DNA from: Amyloporia xantha | Taxonomy: Eukaryota > Basidiomycota > Agaricomycetes > Polyporales > Adustoporiaceae | NCBI GenBank assembly: GCA_036971615.1 | Contig: JAYKKR010000026.1 | Span: 310,001 to 374,000, forward strand | DNA: 64,000 bases | Direction of reading: 5' to 3' | Shown here: positions 12,563 to 25,835 of the stretch, one piece after another | How the letters are laid out: each line of letters opens with the position of its first letter | Position numbering within the stretch: the first letter of the stretch is position 1 | Notes under the pieces: model-generated | The model's input: only the letters and a program-made list of their open reading frames with translations | Database searches by the model: none | Told to the model about the DNA's origin: nothing | Made by a program: the position numbers and the translations under genes

Positions 12563-15500
12563 TCATCTAGCCACGTAGGCGCGAGTGTACTCACCGAACA
12601 TGGCATAGTCCTGCACGTACATCGACGACTGGTCGCCTTGCGAAGTGCCAGCGTGCTGCGCAACCATATCGCCGATCACGGGCACGCCGTAGTGCGTCTC
12701 CATCTGGCCAAGGGCCGAATAATCGTTCCAGTACTGCGGGTAGCGCTGGCTATGTCTGTCTGGGTGTCGACTCATGCCAGACGAGATCCGCTCATCGACC
12801 AGACCGGTGCTGTATTGTTGTGGCAACACCGACGTCGTCAGGCTGCTAGCATAAGACGGGATCGAGTTATCCGAGGACCACCGATCGTATGACTGATAAG
12901 TCGACGATTCCGCCGAGGGTATATGGAGGCTATTCAAACCAAAGCTCTGGTGGACAGGACTTGGTGTCCCGACTGTGGAGAAACCGTGCTGTTGGCGGTA
13001 CATCTGCTCGCTCGTCATAAGACGCGTACTTTCGCCCTCGTGGTCCAAAGGATGTTCCGCCGACCGTTTCGGCCTGTCAGGTACCCGTGCCCTGAGGATC
13101 TCAGGGTCCGGTGCAGTCTGCGAATTGACCTTGGAACCTTGCAGTAGCTCCAAGGCGCGCCATGCACTCCCCCACAAGGTCGACATACGCTTTAATACGT
13201 CCATGCACTTGTTCAACCCCATTCGTGCCGTCGTATCATCAGGATAGATCGTGACTGGGTGTATCGTTAGTCGTACACTTCGATAAATTTGCAAGGAATA
13301 CGCACGCGTCGCAACATGCATGATGGCAGCTGTGAAAACATAGTAACAGAGATACACAGAGGCACGCTTTGGAGTAAAATTCTCAACGTAAACCGAAACT
13401 TGTGATCACCGTCAGATGATCCAGCCTTGCAGATTATGAGTTCAACTTACCGATGGCAGTAATTTTATTAGCTGCCTGAACGCAGATATCATAATTTTTC
13501 CTTGAAGACGCACGGACTTCCGAATCCTTCGACGAAGCAGATGCTCTAAGACACGAATATCAGATGCACGTACAGGTCCACCAAGCACGCACTTACGGTC
13601 TGTTCGGGCTGTCCGCGGAGATGTGGCGAATGCTGCACAAACTTCACTCAGTAAATACTGAAACATGATGGTCGAAAGGAACAAATGGCTCACAATGGCC
13701 GATGCAACAACAGAACGGTGCACCAGTATTGCATATGCAACGTCAACACATGTGGTGACGGTGCGGGGCTCTTCGACGCTGCAGGGTCAAATTGCAAATG
13801 ATTCGGCAGATCGAGGTACCACTTCGACAGGAGCTTCTCAAACCGAGAAAATTCCACCTGGCGATATGAGTGAGGCTTTATGGCGTACAGGCACTGCATA
13901 ATCATGCTCAAGACGATGGCTGAGAAAATGTTATCATCATCATCATCATCAGTCAGCGAGGGAATAAGGCTGTGTGAGAGACACAAACGCACAAAGCTTC
14001 GCGGATTCACTAAAGCATGAAATGACTCGGCCAGCCAAAGGCGAAATTTCGGGGAAACTGGGGTCTTCGCTGCCGTCCACCAGTGGTGCGGACTGATGAG
14101 GATGCCAGAGCTCGAGCTCGTCCGGCTTTTTGCAGAGCAAGTGTCAGCATCTGATATCTGCCACAGTTGAAAATACTCACCTCTTCAAGACTGGGAAGTT
14201 CCGTGTCAAAGTCGCGCTCGAAGATGGCAACAGGGCGGCCTGAAACGCGAATTAATTATTCCGTACGCATACGGAATATCGGAGCAGACCGCACTCACCA
14301 ATGTACGCCGAGACATACTTGTCCATGACGACACAGCCATACCAGATCCGCCGCCTTTCCTGCAGCTCGATCGACGTGAACAGGACCCGTCCGACGCTGC
14401 TCCACTTATCCGCGCTCTTGTGCAGACCCAAGTCCTGCGCCATGCGCACGGCCATCCCGATATACAACCAGGCTTGCGCCATCGCGCCGATTCCAATTTC
14501 GCGGTAGCCCATGAGCAGGAGGGCCTGGCACGTGCTCGGACGCGATGCAGCGTATGTACTGTCAAGAATGACTTTCGCATCCTCAAGGTAGCGGTCACCT
14601 GCGGCCCACATGGAGCCCTGCTGAGGTGGAGGCACGTCGCTAGAAGTAGCGGAGGAGTACCGTGCAGCAATGGAAAACATAGCCAGCAGCAGCACGGTGG
14701 GAACGCGGCCTCTTCTGTGGTTCACAGGCGCAGAGTTCGAGGCAGGCGATGCGCCCTCAGAGGCCTCGGAGTATGGTGAATCCGCCGACATGACACCGCT
14801 AAAAATGCGACAATACTCAATTATCAGCCATTATTTACTTCTCGTACTTTTACTTACCCGTTGCGGAAGTCATCCATAAATGCTTGCTTGTGCACTATCG
14901 GCAATGCAGGATGCACATACGTCCAGTACAGCTCTAGCAGCAATTCCTGTGTCGCGTGATCGGGCAAGGTAGGAGAGAAGTTCTCCAGACCCTTCGCATG
15001 TGTAAGAGCAGTCGGGGGCAGCGGTGGCCAGACTCTAGCCTTGGGGAATTTCCTGCATAGATTCACGTCAGCAAAAAAAAATCTGCGCATCACACCGCGC
15101 ATATACGCACCAAATCCCGCCCTCGTGTCTCCCGTCCTCCCGATCCTTCACCCCGAGCAAGTGCAATCCGCTCACCTTCCCATGGAACCGCACCTGCTCG
15201 TCCTCATTCAAGCTCAACTGTCCCACCTCAATCGCCAACTCATCCTCACCCTCCCCTTCCTCCCCAGGGGCGATGCCCATCTCCTCCTCGCGCCCCACAT
15301 AACTCTCATCGTCCCGCATCTCCGGTGAGCGCCTCGCCCCACTCGCCAGCGACGCGACGGAGCCGCGGTGCGCCAGAAACGCGCTCGCGCCAGACGCCGA
15401 CGTCGACTGCAGGGACTTGGCAGAGGTAGGCACCGCGCTGTGGAGCGCAGGCGAGCGCGAGCGCCCCGAGATGGATGCGGTGGACGGCGAGCGCGGGTGC

Positions 15501-17941
15501 TCGTCCCCAAGCTCGGTGTCGAGCCGGCGGCGCTGGCGGCGGAAGGGCGCGTCGCTGCTGGGCTGGTCGGACGCGGAGCTCAGTACGGCAGAGGGCGGGC
15601 CCGGGAGGCTGCTCGAGCCAGACGGCTGTGTGATGTTCAGGACGGGGCGGACAGGTTGGGCAGACTCCTCTGTGGGAGACAACGGGTACCTGAGCCCACC
15701 ATTCGTGTCGGACGTCGAAGGCCTGAGGTCGTCTCCGAGCTCGGCGGCGTCGTCTCCGCTTAGGAGGGTGTTACGACTCGCGGCAACGACGTTTAGACGC
15801 GCAATGACCGCATCTTGCCATTCATTTGACGGGCTATCAGAATCGCAGATAAGGTGAGTACGGCGTCAGGGCGTGCGGACCGAGTATGCGCGCGCGCGGG
15901 AGAGAGATGACGTACTGCGTAGAATGCAGACCGGACTCATCTCGCGCTTCAGCGGAGGGTCTGGTGCGTCCGGTGTTCGCAGCTTCAGAGCCTCGCGTCC
16001 GGCCTTTGTGGCCATAGGGAGAATTGTCGACACGGCTGATGATTTCCTTGGCCAGAGGATCCTACGAACACGGAATAGCAGTCAGCATTTGCACCCTGTG
16101 AAAGTGATTGCAGTGGATGATGAAGATAGCACGGAGCGCGAACGGGAACATATGCGCGAGACTTCCCGACGAAAAGAAAAAAGGAGACCGAAGGATATAT
16201 GCGCCCGTCCATAGCGTAAGTCGCAGCCGCATGCAAAGCAGGCATGCGCATCTCGTCCATGTCCAACGCTCAAGACGAGGCCAAACAGGCGTTTCCGAAC
16301 GCGCATACACAGAGTCCCAGAATCACGAATTCACCCATGCATGCCCAATCTGCGCTCCCGCCACTTTGCCGGGCGCAGTCCACGACCCCAGACCGAGCAC
16401 CAAACAGGCACCCGCGGCCATTACCTAACCGCGCCGACGAGCACGGCCTGTCCTTCAGCTCATACGTCTTCGGCTGGCCCTAGCCTGACACGCCAGGGCC
16501 CTGTCTTCCATTCCATTCCATGCCAATCACCACACCTCACCGCGCGCCCACGCGCCCACCTTCTCCGTGCCGGCTCGCCCTCCTTCTTCCCACTTCTCCG
16601 CATCTCGCTATCAGCTTCTACGTGCCGTAACCGTGGGCGACACTCCATCGCCGCTCGGAGCTTCCCGAACACCCACCGGCACCGCGCCGTCGCAACACCT
16701 ACCATGGAGAGGACCCCGCACCACGCCCGCCGCGCCCGAGAGCGGAGAGCAGAGAGACGCAGAACACAGAACACAGAACAAAGCACAAAACACAAAAAAC
16801 ACGCGCTCACCTCGCTAAGATCCTCCAGCACGCTCCTTGCGCGGCTGTCCCTGCTGCCCAGGAGGATGCCAATCAGGGCCTCCGTCTGGTGCAGGCGCGC
16901 CTCGATCGCGTCGATGTAGCCCTTCGGGGGCCCGCGCTTGCGCGACGGCCCGAGGAAGGTGCACGCTGCCACACGTGGTCGTCAGTACACACAGCAGGAG
17001 CACACGCACCCCCGGCACGGCATGCACATATAAGGCAACCCGTCCGCCACCCGCCGCCCACGCGGAGCAGCGCGTCGTCCGCACGGGCGACACGCCGCGG
17101 CATGGCGATGGCGGGCGGGCTGCCCGGTCAGTGCACACAGGCCGCGGGTGACGGGGAGGGGAAGGGGGAGGAGATACTCACGGGTACCCAGCATCACACA
17201 GTTCCGACACGGGTCCTGCGGGCTGCTGCGCTCGCACTTGCACTTCGACTTGCGGCACTGGTCGCACGCCTTGCTGCTCCTCCTCCTGATCTGCTTATCA
17301 TTCTTGCTCGCCGTCCCCGCGCCGCCCATCCCACTCCCGCTCCCGCCGCCGCCGCCGCCGCTGCCATACGGCGGCAGCGCGAGCCCGGGGAGGTCCCCCA
17401 GCTCGTCCGCGTCCGCGTCGTCATAGTCGTCGTTGAGCGCCATCGCGTGCGCGTGGCTGTGGCTGTGGCCGTGGCCGTGGCCATTGAGCGGGGACGGGAG
17501 CGCGTACGCGTGTGGATGGGTGTGCGTGCGGTCGGCGGTGTACTGCTGGTGTGCGTACGCCGCTGCCGCAGAGGGGCCCGCGGCTGCGGCGGGGCCGGGC
17601 CACTGCTGGGACATGAAGGTGAACGGGGTGGAGGGGGAGGTGGGGGAGGCGCTCGAGCCAAAGTCGGAGCCGAAGCGGAAGACGGGGGCGTCCTGGGCCT
17701 TGTGGTGACGATGCTCGTGGTGCTGCGAGAGGGCGTGGTGGTGGTGGGTGTGGTGGTGGGCGGCAGCAGCGGAGGAGGATGAGGAGGAGGCGGCGGAGGG
17801 AAGGTCGGGCGAGTCCTCGAGCTTGACGGGGAGCTGGTGGTGGTGGTGATGGGCGGGGTAGGCGGGTTTCTGGTACTGGTCGTTGAATGCATAGCGTACG
17901 GAGTAGGGGGGAAAGGAGCCGGAGGCGGCGGAGTAGGTCAT
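12563..17941 (-). CDS. Zn2Cys6 fungal transcription factor, XlnR-like
   Basis: Nuclear DNA-binding regulator. The N-terminus is rich in His, Ser and Ala (HHHHH, HHHTHHHHALSQHHEHRHH, GHGHGHSHSHAHA). It leads into RRRSSKACDQCRKSKCKC, a C-x2-C-x6-C-x8-C-x2-C-x6-C cluster whose sixth Cys lies across an intron (VMLGT-PCTFLGPSRKRGPPKG). A linker/dimerisation stretch (YIDAIEARLHQTEALIGILL) follows. The fungal_trans middle homology region is seen as LLELYWTYVHPALPIVHKQAF, MAQAWLYIGMAVRMAQDLGL and RRRIWYGCVVMDKYVSAYIGRPVAIFERDFDTELPSLEE. The C-terminal exon includes SVYLCYYVFTAAIMHV. Overall organisation resembles XlnR/AmyR-type regulators of carbohydrate use, but the regulon is inference. The gene spans 5.4 kb because of long introns. 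The last few residues are uncertain, as a GTGAGT lies just before the stop. Confidence 0.88.
13933..13950. repeat. (ATC)6 microsatellite in an intron
   Basis: Six ATC units within a predicted intron of the transcription factor gene, just upstream (in gene orientation) of the acceptor for the exon starting with AIVLSMIMQCLYAI. Confidence 0.85.
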
Positions 17942-19249
17942 GGTGGAGGGAAGGGAGGGGGGGCGGAGGAGGGGAGGGACGAGGGCGGGGGGCGGGAGTT
18001 GTGTTTAAAGATATTAGGCGGTGGGCAGGACGTGATGATGATGATGGAAAGGAGGACAGAAGAGCGGAGGTCAGAAATGCGGAGAGGGAGAAGATGGACT
18101 GGACAGACCAGGGGCAGAATGGGACAGACAGTGGAAAATTTACGGAGACCGGGGTCTGGTGCGGACACCCGGAGAGTGGCGGAGAGAGAGGGAGGGCACG
18201 CAAACAGCACGTTGTCGCTCAAACAGAGGGGGGCGCACGGCCGAGAGATCCTGATCGTCTGTCCTGCCCCGAACCCGGTCTCGTTGCGCAGCAGCAGGAG
18301 TAGTAACGCAGCGAGAACAGCGTGTGCAGTGGCCCGCTTTCAAACCACCCTCGACGAGATCCTAACCACGGGATCAAGATCTCCGATCACGCTACCCGCC
18401 TGCGGTCTGAGTCCGGCGTACAGTCCGTCGGCGGCGTTGGCAGCAGCAGCAGCAGCGACAACAGCAGCAGCGACCTTGAAGCAGCTCTCAGCACACAACG
18501 AACCCTCAGCAATCCACTCCGACTCGCCACTTTGTCAGCCGTGCCCACAGACTGCAGAAGCTCTGATGTTTCTCCGCAGCTGCCGAGCTCACGTGCACGC
18601 ACCCAGCCCATCCCCCTCCCTCTTCCCCCTCGTCGTCGCTCACAACGCTCGCCTGCCTACCGCCACGACGTGCACAGCCCCTGCGCATCCTTTCCCCGCC
18701 CTCCCCGTCCAACCGAGCCAGCACCCCACGCCCTCCCAACGCCATCCAATCACAGCACCCGGTGACCCTCATACCCATATGCGGGCCCCTAACACCTGCC
18801 ATACACGGCTAGTCCCGCACGCCTATCTCGCATCTCGGGCCCTCACGGAACCTCCGTCCCTCACGGCCCGCCCCGACGCGGCGCCTCCCGCAGCCGCCGC
18901 GGCCGCTCGATTAATATTTTGACTGCCCACTCGCAGAGATCGCGTGCAGGGGCAGATCTGGGCCGCACGTAGCCGCCCAGCCCGCACCTGCGGTACCGTA
19001 CCGCACGCGCACGCCCAACGCGGCTAGCGGATGGGTTTCACGCCCCGCGGCGCACGCTTCAGGACGCCGAGTCTCGAGTACTGTACGAGAGAAGACTTTG
19101 CGCTCGTATCCCCTCCGGGCTGTACGTAGGAGTTTCTGGCGTCGAGTACGCTACCTGACTTCCTCGAGCTCTAGCCATCAAGACGCATGCGCGCATTTGT
19201 TGCTGGGGGGGTATGCCTCGCGCTCGGATTCGCTTCAGTCACCACAGTG

Positions 19250-19566
19250 AACACTGGTGCTGGTTAGAGTCACTCAGTCGGCGGGTTGAATCACACTTCC
19301 ACCCTGTGACCGGGTTAAACCTGGGAGGGTTAATTAAGGGTGGTTTTCACCCTCTTCATTCGACCAAATTCAACCCAGTCTTGGGGCTGTTTTCACTATC
19401 GACGAAGATTTCGCATGGTGAAAGCGGACATTTTTCGTGTTACTTTCACCATGTGTGCACCGGGTTAGCATAACCCAATATTAGCTAAAATAACCATGCA
19501 GACGGGTGGAAGTGAGCCATGTCTGAGGGTTGATTTCACCCGATTTTGCCTCCATAGTGCACCAGT
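19250..19566. mobile_element. Candidate MITE-like hairpin element
   Basis: A segment unlike its GC-rich surroundings, bounded by ACTGGTGC on the left and its inverse GCACCAGT on the right. CACTTCCACCC-type motifs lie inside both ends in opposite orientation. Inside are an 11-bp perfect hairpin (19414-19424 with 19443-19453, CATGGTGAAAG/CTTTCACCATG) and a small GGGTTA-GCA-TAACCC hairpin. I could not find a target-site duplication, so mobility is inference. Confidence 0.35.
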
Positions 19567-21989
19567 CTGTCTCGGCCTGTACGTAACTCGCAGGCTAGCC
19601 AGCCCCTAGCCACTGATCCCAGCCCCATCGATCCGCGCCCCCCTTCTCCGTTCTCCGCGCTCTCATCAGTCTCAGGCAACCGTGTCGTAACGCACCACGC
19701 GCGTGCATGCCGTACGCGGGCACGCCTGCACGATCCGAGTCGATCAGCGCGATAAGTCGCGGGTGCGGGCCCCTTTGGGCTGTCGCTGCTGCCAGACGTA
19801 CGTTGTGTCATACGCAAGCATGCTGCAGCGTCCCCCCAACGCCATCTCTCATCTCCATCGCTTCGCGGTGCGACGACAACGCCATTTGCCGCGCACGACG
19901 AGCATTGCGCTACACGCCCCTATACTGTAGCATACCCCGTACGTAGAGTCGCTCGTTCGCACTATCTCTGATTCCATGCAGTATCATGATCAAATTCGAA
20001 ACTGGCCTGCGCTTGCCGGTAACCAGTAACGAGAGCGTAGATGTAGAGAACCGTACCTGATGCGAACGCGACGCACATCGCTCACCAGGACGACGGCCCG
20101 CACGAACGGTAACATTTCCAGCGTCATAACGTTCCAAATTGCAACCTCCAGCGATTGCATTACATAAATTGGCAATTCACTTGATCATCCTCTGACCCTC
20201 ACCAGGACCCCAGAATATAGGAGGAAATGCCTAGTCGAAACCTTGGCCAACATGTCCGCAAATGCCAAAAAAAATCAAGTTGTCGACGTCTGAGGAAGGT
20301 TCATGGTCGGTGCAGACTCTGTAAACAGGGCCCAAGTTCGGAGGCGCGGATGGTCAATCCGGAAAAAAGTCAGGTCTCAGGCGTCCAAAACAGAGAAATT
20401 GCCTAGGGATCCTCATCAATATTCGGGGGTCCGTCCTCAATTGCAACTGGCCATCACGCGCGCGCGCGCGCTAAGTGAACGGTGATCTGCTGAGCGAAGT
20501 TCGAGAATCGGAGGACAGGCAGCCACATCACATCTACGATCGCACGTTAGGCGTCGGCCGACGGTCCGCCCCGCAGAGACCGGCGTAACAGGTCGCCGTC
20601 CCGGGGAGCCAATGGGGGGCGCGGGGGAAGGGACCGCCGTGATTACATACGGGACCATGACACTCCCCACTGCTGACAGAGAAGCTGGGCGAACAGTCAG
20701 CATGTGCACTATATTAGGATGTATCCCCATTGGGCAAGGCGATAATTGGCCGGGGTGACAGAATGGACAAACATACACAACGCAACATTGTCGCGGTGCC
20801 GAAGCGCTGATGCCGACGTAGCGAGTCCATATATGCACATATGCCGCGCCCGTGATGGCTGCCTGCATTGGGCACATGTCAAGATGTCGAGGACGCTAGA
20901 CAGGAGGGAGCGGCGTCGGGTAGCCCGAAGATGCCCGTCGTGTCCCCGAAACGGACCGCCTGTCGATCGTCGTGAACGGCTATCTCGATCGCCCCGCCGC
21001 TCCCACTCGAGTCTCTCTCGCCAACTGGGCATTTCGCGTGCCCGAGCGCAGCCGCAGCCGACCCGCCGGCAGCGGGGCGCATCTTCTTCAGGCCGTACCC
21101 CGGACCCGCCGCCATGCTCTCGGACAGCCAGCTGCGACGTTGGTCAGCCTGAGCCTGCCGCTGACGTTGCTGACTCCGCCCTTCCCTCGCCCCCTCACGC
21201 TCATCCGGCCGCTCACGACGCGACACACGTCCACCTCGCCTCGGCCACGTGACGATCGAAGGGCCAACCACGCTCGCGTACAGCCTAGCGCGATCGCCGT
21301 CGCCGTCTTCTCCTTCTCCTCCCACTTCCCCGGCTCGCCCATCTCATCTGATACCCTCGCCTGATCAGGCACCCCTTCCCTTCGGACGTTCCACGCCGAC
21401 CCCCCTCCTTCCTTCCTTCTACGCGACATCCTCCATCACGATTCTAGGACCCTTTACGTTACGCACGGCCGTCCGCTTTCCTGCTCTGTTCCGCCCAGAC
21501 AGACCTCCATTCGTTTCAGCTGCCTACCTGCGCGTCAAGTCAAATTTACACGCATTGATAGCACGCGGTACCCCGCCTTCATGCCAGCCCGTGGAGCACA
21601 ACGCTAGCGCGAAAAAAGCGACGGGCCTGGAAATTTGGAATGGTAAAGCATGCTTTGAAATAGGCGACACTGCACCCCTCCCCCCCCGCTGCAATTTAAT
21701 CCCCTTGCTGGCATGCACAATAATACCACATCAGGCAGGCAGATGACCAAAAGCCCAGCTCAACGCCATAGACCGTAGACGTGAAACGCGAGCCTGAATC
21801 CTGGTAGATCAATCGATCGTGTCTGCTCAGCCCGACGCGCGTCCACGATCTTCTGGAAATCCGCAGCGTGACTGCCGGGTGAGTCCCTGCTGAGTCCTAC
21901 CGTCTGAGGCTTGAGCTCCCTGCGGCATGGGTACCGGTCCTGCCGCTAGCATTTGTAACGACGCACGGCTCCTTGGCGTCCCCCAGCAG

Positions 21990-22231
21990 GCTGCTACTGG
22001 TCTTGTACCCAGACTTTTTATGCCGCACCCCACCACCACGAATAAGACGTCTGGGGCATTTGAACCATGAGTCCCCCCATTGGGGCCGGTTGGGCCTGAG
22101 CCGTGATCCCTGATTGGCTCACACCCGGCGCTAAGCGGAAGGGGGGGGTGTCACGGTTCAAATGCCCCAGACAGTATACATGTGCGGTGGTTGGGTGCGA
22201 CATATACCATCTGGGTACGAGACCAGCTGCT
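21990..22231. repeat. Imperfect inverted repeat, arms about 90 bp
   Basis: Left arm 21990-22078 and right arm 22141-22231 are inverted copies around a 62-bp spacer. The core GTCTGGGGCATTTGAACC (22049-22066) is perfectly inverted at 22155-22172. The outer parts also match (CTGGTCTTGTACCCAGA against CTGGTCTCGTACCCAGA, and GCACCCCACCACC against GCACCCAACCACC). Confidence 0.9.
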
Positions 22232-25200
22232 ACGACCGTACTCCACCCCATCGCAACCACAATCGCATTATGCAACCCCTCACAACTGAAGAATGCAGCT
22301 GTAACACTAGCCGCTGACATGGAATGGAGACTCGAGGATTCCTTCCGTATATGCGCAGCTCTGCTGATGCATACGCTCACAGGGGTAGGGATGACTCACG
22401 GCCTCATATCCCCATTGATGTTTCGAAAACATATCACTCTCTGAGTCCTCGGATCCCCTTTATTTTCAGCTTCGTAGAGCACAGTGACAGAGGCGGCGAG
22501 CGGCATGCTCTGAGGCTTGGAGCTTGGGGCCTCGGATTTTCCAGGCACGCTGCGAGCCTAATATCACAGTCCCATCCCATACTCAATTACGAATAACACA
22601 TCCGCTTGTCTTGCCATCCGTCCTATGCTGTCATGAGTATGTAGTTTCGCATTACTTCGTTGTGCGTTTCACATGTCGCGTTTCAACCCCCCCTTCCCCC
22701 GTTTTCTGGCATTGCGCGTTTCACGCGGCATGTTTCTAGGGGGTAGGCGGGTCCCGGCCACCGTCCACGAGCGAGGGAACACCGGGACCAGTGAGGTGTA
22801 ACTTGTAAGCAACCCCACCCGACGACGGCGAGGCTTCGTAAGGCCTTCGCCGTCGGTCGACGGTCGTGCAGTCCCGGGAGAACATGTACATAGGGGTTGT
22901 GCGACGTGTGCGAGACGAGGCGGCACACCGATACCGCGTTGGCAACGAAGAGGCATGCGCCCCTCGCACGAACGGTACTCTAGGATATATAGCAATACGA
23001 ACATACGTGCTGGTATTGGCAGAATGAGCAGCTGCGGGCTGCTACACCGCCAGGAGAAGCAGTGCACTGGGGAGCTCTCAGCTGGGAGTGCAGGGGTTTT
23101 TCGACTGCTCGCAACTGCGCATGCATCGGCAGCGGACGTCCGTTGGCCTCGGGGTATGTTATAATCAGGAACGGCCGGCGCACTGCACATGCCCTGGCGT
23201 TGTCGCTGGATATTAACGTTGAATGTTCGCCGTGAACGCATTTTCCACGGTGAGATATCAATATGGGAACTATGCAGTGACGCATGGAGCTCGAGACCAT
23301 AGTTGAGGTTGAGCGCGAGGGGTCGTACAATATGTACAAATGCATCTGACGGCGTGCTTCAACGTCAGCCACAGTCAGTCAATGGCGAACCATCCGCAAC
23401 TGACATCAACCAACATTCGACGTCTGTCACATGAAAAAAATGCAGCCAGAAGGGACACCGGCACCGATGTCGACCGCATGTGTCAATTCCAGGCGCCGAC
23501 TTGGGCACCCTCTAGAACGGTGCATAGGACCGTATACGTACAGCATATGTGTACCCAATCCCTCCGCAGGGATAGTCGATCGTACGGCCGCAATATTTAA
23601 ATTTGTTGCGCACCCCCCAGAACGAAATCATCACCGTCGCGATGCGCCTCTACAGCAGCCATGGGAAGGATGACCTCTTTGAGTCTTGCACAAGTCAGCA
23701 ACACGTACGTCTCCACTTTATCAGATTCGGACCGCCAACCGCAAAGTTTTCGCCGCAGTCGGACAGCCTGCAAGGCTGCACAGCATTGAGAAAATTCATT
23801 CTGGCTCACTCATGGAGCATCCACGAAATTTTCACGAGTCGCGAAACTGACGTGGAATGCGCATATGGGCGTGCGAACGCCGCACGCAAATTTACGCCGG
23901 CGAATACGACGTGGACACCACCACCTCCCAGACTAAAGAGGCCGGTCGTCAGCGTTCACGCGTTCACGCGTACGGATGGATCGCGTGTGGCGCGTGCGGG
24001 AGAAATGAAACGGGCAGCGACCAATCGCATTCACGGCCTCGCGAGCATTCTGCATCGTTTGCAAATAGGCTGATCACGGCCTGACCTGCCGCGAAATGCC
24101 AGCGTCTATACGCTGAAGGACGGATCTTGATTCTTCACGTCGAAGCATCGGCCCGCAGCTTGGAGGAGAGGAGGAACCCCGGTCTCCCAGCTACAGTGGC
24201 CCATCTGCAAATTGACGAGGCAATTGACAGACAATGTAAAGACACATCCGAATTGGTCGAGGCGGTGAGCTTCGCATTGAGTTCCGAGCGTACGCGGAGC
24301 GCCCTATGGCGCAAGGATGTCCAGCATGCATTGCCGGAAGGTGATGGGCAGATCGAACGAAAGAGTGTTGACACGGAAGCCCCTGTCAATACCAACACGA
24401 ACAGCCTCGCCACGCGCACTGCGCGCTGCGCGATGCATATGTGTATTGCGCACAGGCGTGCCCAATGCCCACCGTGTCTGTGTCCCCCTCTGACGGCTCT
24501 TCCTCGCGGGTCATCTGGCGCAGACCGGCCAGATCCAGAGCACAGAAAAGCCGCAGACGCACCAGCAGAAGAGCGAGATCCGAGAGCGCAAGAGAGCCGC
24601 GCGGTCAGCTGGATCCGGCCACGGGGCATGGCGACGGACGAAACGAAGCGGCGAAGATCGCACACTGGACAGGGCCTCGTGGTGGAAGATGCAGACGGTG
24701 AGTATGGAATGCTCGGACGGGCAGTGACCAGAGGCCAGCCGCTGTCGAGATCTGACGAGGTCCTGGATCGTCGGCCAATGAGCTCTCTTCTATCATGTAG
24801 AAGCCGCCACGTCGAAGGGGCTTCGGAGCGCCTGTAGAACAAGTGCTTCCGCAAGGTCCGCAAGACAGACTCTGGGTATGGTCAGCTAAGTAAGGAACGG
24901 TCAAAGAAGCATACGCGGAGCGCAGGGTTGATGCGAGGTAACTCCATGCCTGTATTCTAAAGAATGGCTGCCATGCTCTGCCATTACTCTTGCAGTACGT
25001 GGAGTAAAGAACTGGAAGTCTAAAAAGAGCCCCTTGTGGTCGTGAGACGAGATCGACAACGATGACTTCGAAGGAAGCATTGCAAGTGGTGTGGTAAGGC
25101 GCATGTGACAGTAAAATTATGGAAGTCGTGCGGTGGTAAACTTACTGCTGGTGAGACCTGTTTCAGCTAACCTATGCTCTGAAATTGCAGCAGTGCATCG

Positions 25201-25586
25201 ATTTCGTATCGACTATTTGAAGGTGTTCGGTCTACGCTAACGGTGTCGCTGAAATTAGACATGGAAGGGCGTGGGGAAAGAAGGAAGTAATTAATTTCAG
25301 TTAGCTGTCAAAGGTCTGTAGTAGTTCATGGTATGGTGTGAAACGAAAAAGACGGTGATTGCCGGAAAAGAGGACACTGAACCAGCGTAGCAGTGAGCAC
25401 AGGACGTCACTTACGTTCTTCTGCGTTCCATCCGTTACTTATTAAACGATGATGGACATACCGGATTCTTCCAGTGAATGATCAGTAAGTGACCAGCAAG
25501 CAACCGCTTCGAGCTGGGCTTCACAATTCAAACAGACATCCAAAATACTAATGTTCGCCGAGCTCTTTGAGGGATTATGACAATGT

Positions 25587-25835
25587 CTACTTCGACCATC
25601 GCAGCGCACTCGCCACCAAGAAACCTAACCAAAGGAAGCATCCAGTTAGCGGTGAACTTTGAGGATATGCAAAATCCTAAGACTGACAGACCCCGACGCC
25701 GGCCATGATTCGTTTCCCAGCAATGGAGCCGGGTTGATGTGCGCGAGATTGATTCAGAGCGTACACGCCTACACCACCTAACGCAGCAGTGCCAATAACA
25801 CGGCATGCTAGACAATCCTGGGGTGCAGGGAACAT
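25587..25835 (-). CDS. DMAC1-like DUF4536 mitochondrial membrane protein
   Basis: Small protein with the DUF4536/DMAC1 signature, a family tied in animals to assembly of the distal membrane arm of respiratory complex I. Two exons (25835-25688 and 25624-25587) give 61 aa. The sequence MFPAPQDCLACRVIGTAALG shows the CxxC motif and first hydrophobic segment. QSRAH and GKRIMAGVGVCFLVASALRW follow, containing the second hydrophobic segment. The 63-bp intron has donor GTCAGT and a CTAAC branch point and restores frame at GVGVC-FLVASALRW. The frame extends upstream without homology, so I start at the Met before FPAPQ. Function in fungi is inferred from the family. Confidence 0.8.

Larger units (their letters stand above)
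17942..25586. other. 7.6 kb gene-poor region
   Basis: No convincing gene on either strand. The first kilobase is GC-rich, presumably promoter and 5' leader of the transcription factor, with a CAG/ACA-rich tract near 18437-18475. Further along are an AT-rich hairpin-bearing segment (about 19250-19566) and a pair of inverted repeats (21990-22231). Long overlapping frames at 24127-24863 exist on both strands but resemble nothing known. Confidence 0.6.

Noticed and set aside
17837..18922. 361-aa plus-strand frame
   Set aside because: Low-complexity GC-rich shadow of the transcription factor's first exon and leader.
24127..24863. Overlapping long frames on both strands
   Set aside because: Neither resembles a known protein, and overlapping opposite frames are expected in stop-poor GC-rich DNA. 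Cannot be excluded as a gene without transcripts.
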